DNA of 9,778 nt from Betaproteobacteria bacterium UBA6904 (lineage in GTDB: Bacteria; Pseudomonadota; Gammaproteobacteria; Burkholderiales; SG8-39), in assembly GCA_002451175.1 (NCBI GenBank), contig DKBI01000243.1:1-9778 (forward strand). The letters run 5' to 3'. Of this stretch, positions 5,893-9,778 are shown piece after piece. Below the pieces are notes generated by a model that did no database searches, had not been told where the DNA came from, and saw nothing but the letters and a program-made list of their open reading frames with translations. Numbering within the stretch: the stretch's first letter is position 1; the number at the start of each line of letters is the position of its first letter. The position numbers were made by a program, and so were the translations under genes.

Positions 5893-8862
5893 TCACAGCA
5901 GCTTCAGCGTCGGGCGCTCCCGGCGCGCCGCCAGTAGTGGCGCGCCGCTCTCCGCGGCCGGCGCCAGCGTGTCGCGCACGTAGCGCAGCACCTCGGCGTC
6001 CATGATGAAGCTCGCCGAGCTCTGCGCGGCCAGCAGCGCCGCGGGATCCTGCGCTTGCGCGACCACGAATCCCTGCACGTAATCGATGCCGATCTCCGCG
6101 AGCGTGGCGAGCGTCGCCTGATCCTCCGCCCACTCGGCAACCGACCGCATGCCCAGATTGCGCGCCAGCTCGACGATCGTCTCGACGATCGCCAGGTTGG
6201 CCGGATGCGCGTTGACGTTGACGATGAGGCTGCCGTCGATTTTCAGCGCGTCCGCGGGCAGCTCCCGCAGATACGAGAAGGACGTGTAGCCCGCGCCGAA
6301 ATCGTCCAGCGCCACCTTGGCGCCGTAGCTGCGCACGCGGTCGATGAAGCGGCGCGTGTTGTCCAGGTCGTGCAAGGCGACCCCCTCGGTGATCTCGAGG
6401 CACAGACGTTGCGCCGCGCGCGGCGCCTCGGCGAGCATCGCGAATGCGTCGTGGACGAAGCGCTCGTCATTGAGCGAGGCGCCCGACAGGTTCATGGACA
6501 CGAAATGCGTCGCCGCGAGGCGCGCGTGATGGCGGTCGAGCCAGCCGAGCGTGTTCGACATCACCCAGCGGTCGATGACCGAGGCACGGCCGTTGTTCTC
6601 GGCGGTCGCCACCAGCAGCCCGCCGGGCGTCACCGAGCCGTCGGCCTCCCGCATGCGCACCAGCACCTCGAAGTTCAGCGAGGTAAACGGCGCGCGCACG
6701 GCGAGGATGGGCTGCATCGCGAGAAACAGCCCCTCGGGCGCCGTGCCCGTGCCCAGCCGCTCCACGACCGCGCGCTCCCTCGCCCAGTCGCGGAAGGCGC
6801 TGGCGCCGCGATCGTTGACCACGAGCCCCTCGTGCGCACCCGTCTTGGCTGCCCGGCACGCGCGATCCGCCACGGCGATCGCATCCCTGACCGGCAGCCG
6901 GTCTGCGACCTCCACCAGGCCGATCGAGGTCTTGACCTGGAACGCCTTGTCGCCGGTCTGGAACGGCGTCGCGCCGATGGCCTCGACAATGCGCCGACAG
7001 GTCGCCGCAGCCACCCCGATCGCGACGTCGCGAAACACGATGACGAACTCGTCGCCGCCGATGCGGCCCATGGCGCCCGCCTGCCCGAGTTCCTTTTCGG
7101 CGCGGCGGCACACCTGGCGCAGCACCTCGTCTCCCGCGACGTGACCGAACAGCTCGTTGATCAGCTTGAAGCGGTCGAGATCCATGTAGGCCACGGCGAC
7201 GGGCAGGTTCTCGGCCGCCTGCTGCGTGGCCGCCTCCAGGATCTTTTCGATGCCGCGGCGATTGAGCACCCCGGTCAGCGGATCGTTCTCGGCGAGAAAC
7301 TGCAGCCGGTCCGTGGCTTCGCGGCGCGCCGTGATGTCCTGCAGCGAGCCTTCGATCTTGTCTCCGGCCGGCGCGACCTTGACATGGAACCATCGCGCCG
7401 CGCCGCCGCCGACGCCGTGGATCTCGCGCTCGTCGCTGCGCCCCTCGAGCAGCCGGTCGACGAGCCAGTTCCACGACTCCGCACCGAAATGATCGCGCCA
7501 GTAGCGCCGCCTGCCGTCGGCCGCCGCAAAGCGCAGCATGCCCGCGAGCGCCGGGTTGAAGCGCTCGAAGGACCCGTCGCGCGCGAGCGTGAACACGCCG
7601 ATGGGAATCGCGTCGTAGGCGCTCTTCAGGTCCGTCTCCGCGCGAACGCGCTCCACATGTTCCGCGCGCATCTGCTCGGCGATGGCGAACGCGGCGAGCA
7701 GGCTGGAAGACAGCGCGGCGGTCATGCTGTTCAGCGCGCCGATCAGCTCCTTCACGCCCAGCGCCGCGGCCACGACTTCGTACATCCCGGCGAACACCGA
7801 GACCCCGAGCGCGGACGCGTACCACATCGCCACCATCGAGCGCGTGACGCGCAGGATGCGCACGAGGTAGAAGGCGATCACGCTGACGCCGACGGACGTC
7901 GCCCCCCAGATGACGGGCAGGAACTGGGCGAACGGCAGCACCGCGGCCGCGAGCAGCACGACGACGCAGGACCAGCGCGCGAGCGCCAGCGGCCAGCCGG
8001 TGCCGACGCGGCGCAGATCCTCGCCGAACAGACGCGCGAACAGCGCGTACGTCAGGACGTAGTACAGCGCGATCGTGACCTTCCGGGCGGCGAAGATGGC
8101 GGCCGGGGGAATGGTGTGCCCGACCCACTGCGTGTCCCAGCCGGCGGAGATCGTCGCCATGCGCAGGCTGGCGAACAGCCATGCGGCGAAAAGCACGTAG
8201 AGCCACTCGCGGTTGATCAGCGCCGCGACGAGCACGAACGCCGAGAGCACGAGCAGGCCGCCCTCCAGGAGCCCCGCGTTGCGATGGAATTCCGTCACCG
8301 ACGCCGCAAACGGGTCGTGCTGCCATTGCAGCGCGCTGATGCGGGCCGGTCCGGCGAACACGCCACGACACACGACGCGCGCCGCGGTCTCGCGCTCGCC
8401 AAGCCGCAGCAGGAACCCCGCCTTCGCGGGCTGCAGCGCCCCCGATGACGCCGCGCGATCCGCCTGACCGAGCCGCTGCAGGCTGCCCGCATCCCAGCAG
8501 GCGAGCTCCAGCGCGTGCCGCGACGGCAGTTCGACTTCGCCGCCGGGCGCCTGGGCCGTGAACGCGAACCAGAACGGCGTCTCGGCAAGACGCGTGTCGC
8601 GGTGCCTCTCGGGCGGCGCAACGCGCAGCTGCTCGAGCGCGCGGGCCAGGTCCAGGCGGGCGCCGGGGTCGGCGACCACCGCAAGCGCGAGCGGCTCGCC
8701 CGTCACGTTCTCGTGGCTTCGCTCCCAGGCCACGAATGCGAACAGCGTCGCCGCCGCGATGACGACAGGCACGCCGTACACCGACAGCGCGTAGATCAGC
8801 GCGTCGAGTGCGGAGTCAAAGCCGAATCGCCGGGCGAATGTGGAGGCCCGTGGCGTCGTCAT
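5893..8862 (-). CDS. Membrane c-di-GMP enzyme: TM1, periplasmic domain, 7TM block, PAS-like, GGDEF, EAL
   Basis: A 989-residue inner-membrane protein. TM1 is about residues 27-46; 47-198 is a predicted periplasmic domain with 'TPFWFAF' (95-101) and two cysteines (122, 165) that could pair. Residues 199-395 contain about seven hydrophobic segments, so the layout resembles 7TMR-DISM receptors. A coiled linker and PAS-like domain (about 410-510) follow. The GGDEF domain (522-680) has 'DPLTGVLNRRG', 'MDLDRFK' and an intact GGDEF (602-606), but the RxxD inhibitory-site position reads GQAG (593-596). The EAL domain (700-945) has EVL (732-734) in place of EAL and keeps Asn791, Glu823, Asp853-Asp854, Lys874, Glu910 and Gln930-Gly931, so phosphodiesterase activity is plausible. 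A 40-residue tail follows. It probably senses an external cue and makes or degrades c-di-GMP; the net direction cannot be told. It starts 37 nt after the acyltransferase stop (AGGGA, 6 nt spacing), in a likely two-gene operon. Confidence 0.95.
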   Translation of the reverse strand: MTTPRASTFARRFGFDSALDALIYALSVYGVPVVIAAATLFAFVAWERSHENVTGEPLALAVVADPGARLDLARALEQLRVAPPERHRDTRLAETPFWFAFTAQAPGGEVELPSRHALELACWDAGSLQRLGQADRAASSGALQPAKAGFLLRLGERETAARVVCRGVFAGPARISALQWQHDPFAASVTEFHRNAGLLEGGLLVLSAFVLVAALINREWLYVLFAAWLFASLRMATISAGWDTQWVGHTIPPAAIFAARKVTIALYYVLTYALFARLFGEDLRRVGTGWPLALARWSCVVVLLAAAVLPFAQFLPVIWGATSVGVSVIAFYLVRILRVTRSMVAMWYASALGVSVFAGMYEVVAAALGVKELIGALNSMTAALSSSLLAAFAIAEQMRAEHVERVRAETDLKSAYDAIPIGVFTLARDGSFERFNPALAGMLRFAAADGRRRYWRDHFGAESWNWLVDRLLEGRSDEREIHGVGGGAARWFHVKVAPAGDKIEGSLQDITARREATDRLQFLAENDPLTGVLNRRGIEKILEAATQQAAENLPVAVAYMDLDRFKLINELFGHVAGDEVLRQVCRRAEKELGQAGAMGRIGGDEFVIVFRDVAIGVAAATCRRIVEAIGATPFQTGDKAFQVKTSIGLVEVADRLPVRDAIAVADRACRAAKTGAHEGLVVNDRGASAFRDWARERAVVERLGTGTAPEGLFLAMQPILAVRAPFTSLNFEVLVRMREADGSVTPGGLLVATAENNGRASVIDRWVMSNTLGWLDRHHARLAATHFVSMNLSGASLNDERFVHDAFAMLAEAPRAAQRLCLEITEGVALHDLDNTRRFIDRVRSYGAKVALDDFGAGYTSFSYLRELPADALKIDGSLIVNVNAHPANLAIVETIVELARNLGMRSVAEWAEDQATLATLAEIGIDYVQGFVVAQAQDPAALLAAQSSASFIMDAEVLRYVRDTLAPAAESGAPLLAARRERPTLKLL

Positions 8863-8868
8863 TCAGCT

Positions 8869-8894
8869 TCCCTGGCGCGGTACGCGCCGCCAGG
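8869..8894 (-). promoter_or_regulatory. Ribosome-binding site of the GGDEF-EAL gene overlapped by a hairpin
   Basis: AGGGA (8873-8869, minus strand) sits 6 nt before the ATG at 8862. CCTGGCG (8894-8888) and CGCCAGG (8877-8871) can pair over a 10-nt loop and would bury part of this site. An alternative inner stem, GGCGCG-TAC-CGCGCC, occupies the same bases. This could limit translation of the second gene relative to the first. Confidence 0.45.
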
Positions 8895-8899
8895 CGCCT

Positions 8900-9658
8900 T
8901 CAGACGCCGATCCCCGCCCCACCACGCGCGTGTTCGATCGTGATACCGAGTCCGGCAACTGTCTCCCTTATGTCGATGTCCGGATGGCGTGTGTTGACGT
9001 ACAGATCGTACATCGGATGTCCCGCCGCGCGCCAGCGCGCGTCCGCCGTGTCCACCTCGAGCGCGAGAATGCGGTGCGGGATGTTCCCGGCGTGCTTGAG
9101 CGGCACCGCACCCAGCTCCGGCAGCAGGTCCGTGAACAGCAGGCTCTCGTACATGCGATCGAGCGGCGGGCGCGCGCCGATGACGATCCACTCGATGCCT
9201 TCGGCGAGGCAGTACAGGTAAAACGCCTTGAAGAGCATGGTCTTTACGACGCGCCCGGCGCGCCCCAGGGCCACGCCAAGGCGGGTCGCCTCGGCGAGAC
9301 TGCAATGCGCGAGCGACGGCGGCAGATCCACCGACGCCTCGATCGCGAGCGGCGCGTGCCGATTGGTCTGGATGCGCATCGTGCCGAGCGGCTGGCCGTC
9401 CAGTTTCGACTCCGCGATGAGGACGATGCAGCCGCGCTCGCGGTCCTTCGGCTCCTCGCGGCGCAGCAGCTCGCCGAGGGCGGGAACGTGCCGACCATAG
9501 GCCTGCTGCCGGAGATCGACCGCCTTGCGCAGCCGTGCGTGGTCCGACGCAACGCGCACCGTGAAGGGCAGGCGCTCCTCCGCCATCGCCACCGGCGCCG
9601 GAATCAGGTTGGCGGGAAGTCCCGCCGTCAGGGCTTCGAAATCGACTCGCGCGTTCAT
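8900..9658 (-). CDS. FeeM-like N-acyl amino acid synthase / autoinducer-synthase-fold acyltransferase
   Basis: A 252-residue soluble protein that reads as a GNAT-type acyltransferase of the AHL-synthase/FeeM superfamily. Members transfer a fatty acyl group, usually from acyl-ACP, to an amino acid or similar amine; a related group accompanies PEP-CTERM/exosortase loci. Supporting segments (numbered from ATG 9658): 'LRKAVDLRQQAYGRHVP' (43-59), matching the region where these enzymes capture substrate; 'PLGTMRIQTN' (90-99), the central strand; 'EATRLGV' (123-129), corresponding to the conserved E-x-[ST]-R-[FL]-x-V motif; and 'LFKAFYLYCLAEGIEWIVIGARPPLDRMYESL' on the C-terminal side. ATG 9658 is chosen because GGAG lies 6 nt upstream (9668-9665); alternatives are ATG 9670 and TTG 9757, the last adding 33 low-complexity residues. 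It is the first gene of a likely operon with the GGDEF-EAL gene. Product identity is unknown; PEP-CTERM-associated acyltransferase is an alternative label. Confidence 0.8.
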   Translation of the reverse strand: MNARVDFEALTAGLPANLIPAPVAMAEERLPFTVRVASDHARLRKAVDLRQQAYGRHVPALGELLRREEPKDRERGCIVLIAESKLDGQPLGTMRIQTNRHAPLAIEASVDLPPSLAHCSLAEATRLGVALGRAGRVVKTMLFKAFYLYCLAEGIEWIVIGARPPLDRMYESLLFTDLLPELGAVPLKHAGNIPHRILALEVDTADARWRAAGHPMYDLYVNTRHPDIDIRETVAGLGITIEHARGGAGIGV

Positions 9659-9664
9659 TTTCGT

Positions 9665-9668
9665 CTCC
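9665..9668 (-). promoter_or_regulatory. Shine-Dalgarno GGAG deciding the acyltransferase start
   Basis: GGAG on the minus strand with 6 nt to the ATG at 9658. The site overlaps the alternative ATG at 9670, whose own upstream sequence (TTTCGGG) is a poorer ribosome site. Confidence 0.65.
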
Positions 9669-9685
9669 ATCCCGAAATGAGGCGA

Positions 9686-9742
9686 CCCCCGCGGCCACGG
9701 GATTGCGGCAGCGCATACGGTATCGGGATCCCCCCGCGGCCA
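9686..9742. repeat. 12-bp direct repeat upstream of the acyltransferase gene (45-bp period)
   Basis: CCCCCGCGGCCA occurs at 9686-9697 and again at 9731-9742, each containing the CCGCGG palindrome. The copies lie in the 120 bp upstream of the acyltransferase start, where its promoter should be; I see no convincing -35/-10 pair there. The period is 15 codons, so if the TTG at 9757 were the start, the repeats would encode two WPRG motifs. Confidence 0.5.
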
Positions 9743-9778
9743 TTCGAGCGTTCGCAAAAGCCACGAGGCTTGTTTGAA

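Noticed and set aside
6467..8371. Long minus-strand frame overlapping the GGDEF-EAL gene in another register
   Set aside because: It is an Arg/Ala/Gly-rich out-of-frame translation of the same DNA without membrane segments or motifs.
6055..8448. A 797-codon plus-strand open frame opposite the GGDEF-EAL gene
   Set aside because: No recognisable domain and biased antisense composition; the minus strand has a complete, motif-rich multidomain protein.
9659..9757. 33-residue N-terminal extension of the acyltransferase from TTG at 9757
   Set aside because: The extension is Pro/Trp/Gly-rich with no family match and the GGAG-ATG at 9658 is a better start. Its in-frame repeat is noted as a finding.
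9758..9771. Short hairpin AAGCC-ACGA-GGCTT at the right edge as a terminator of an upstream gene
   Set aside because: The stem has only 5 bp with a short T-run, and no gene end is visible in the window to pair it with.

Overview
The window is high-GC (roughly two thirds G+C by eye), densely coding DNA. Its gene content fits a betaproteobacterium, probably Burkholderiales-like: a Liv-type (HAAT) uptake system, an SDR/deacetylase catabolic set, and a seven-TM GGDEF-EAL protein paired with a FeeM-type acyltransferase. The taxonomic guess rests on base composition and gene style only; no rRNA or other marker gene is present. I saw no mobile element, tRNA, rRNA or CRISPR array.

Region 1 (1-3569, minus strand) is a branched-chain amino acid-type ABC transporter. 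In transcription order it has the periplasmic binding protein (livK-like), a strong intrinsic terminator, the permease livH, and a LivM-LivG permease/ATPase fusion that runs off the left edge. livH and livMG overlap by ATGA. The terminator between livK and livH would give much more binding protein than permease. The fused ATPase has intact Walker A and B motifs but a degenerate ABC signature.

Region 2 (3663-5864, plus strand) is divergent from the transporter. It holds three genes likely read together: a SnoaL/NTF2-like protein, a PuuE/allantoinase-type polysaccharide deacetylase-family hydrolase, and a classical SDR oxidoreductase (3 nt after the hydrolase stop). Next to a Liv-type importer, this looks like a module that takes up and degrades a small acid, amide or cyclic amide. 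The substrate cannot be read from the sequence. The shared 93-bp control region carries a near-perfect direct repeat spaced 53 bp apart.

Region 3 (5893-9658, minus strand) converges on region 2 at a perfect 24-bp G/C palindrome. It encodes, in transcription order, an autoinducer-synthase-fold acyltransferase of the FeeM / N-acyl amino acid synthase type and a large membrane GGDEF-EAL protein with TM1, a periplasmic domain, a 7TM block and a PAS-like domain. This is the best candidate for a little-described system: an enzyme predicted to make a lipid-type product, co-transcribed with a membrane receptor that could turn an external cue into a c-di-GMP change.
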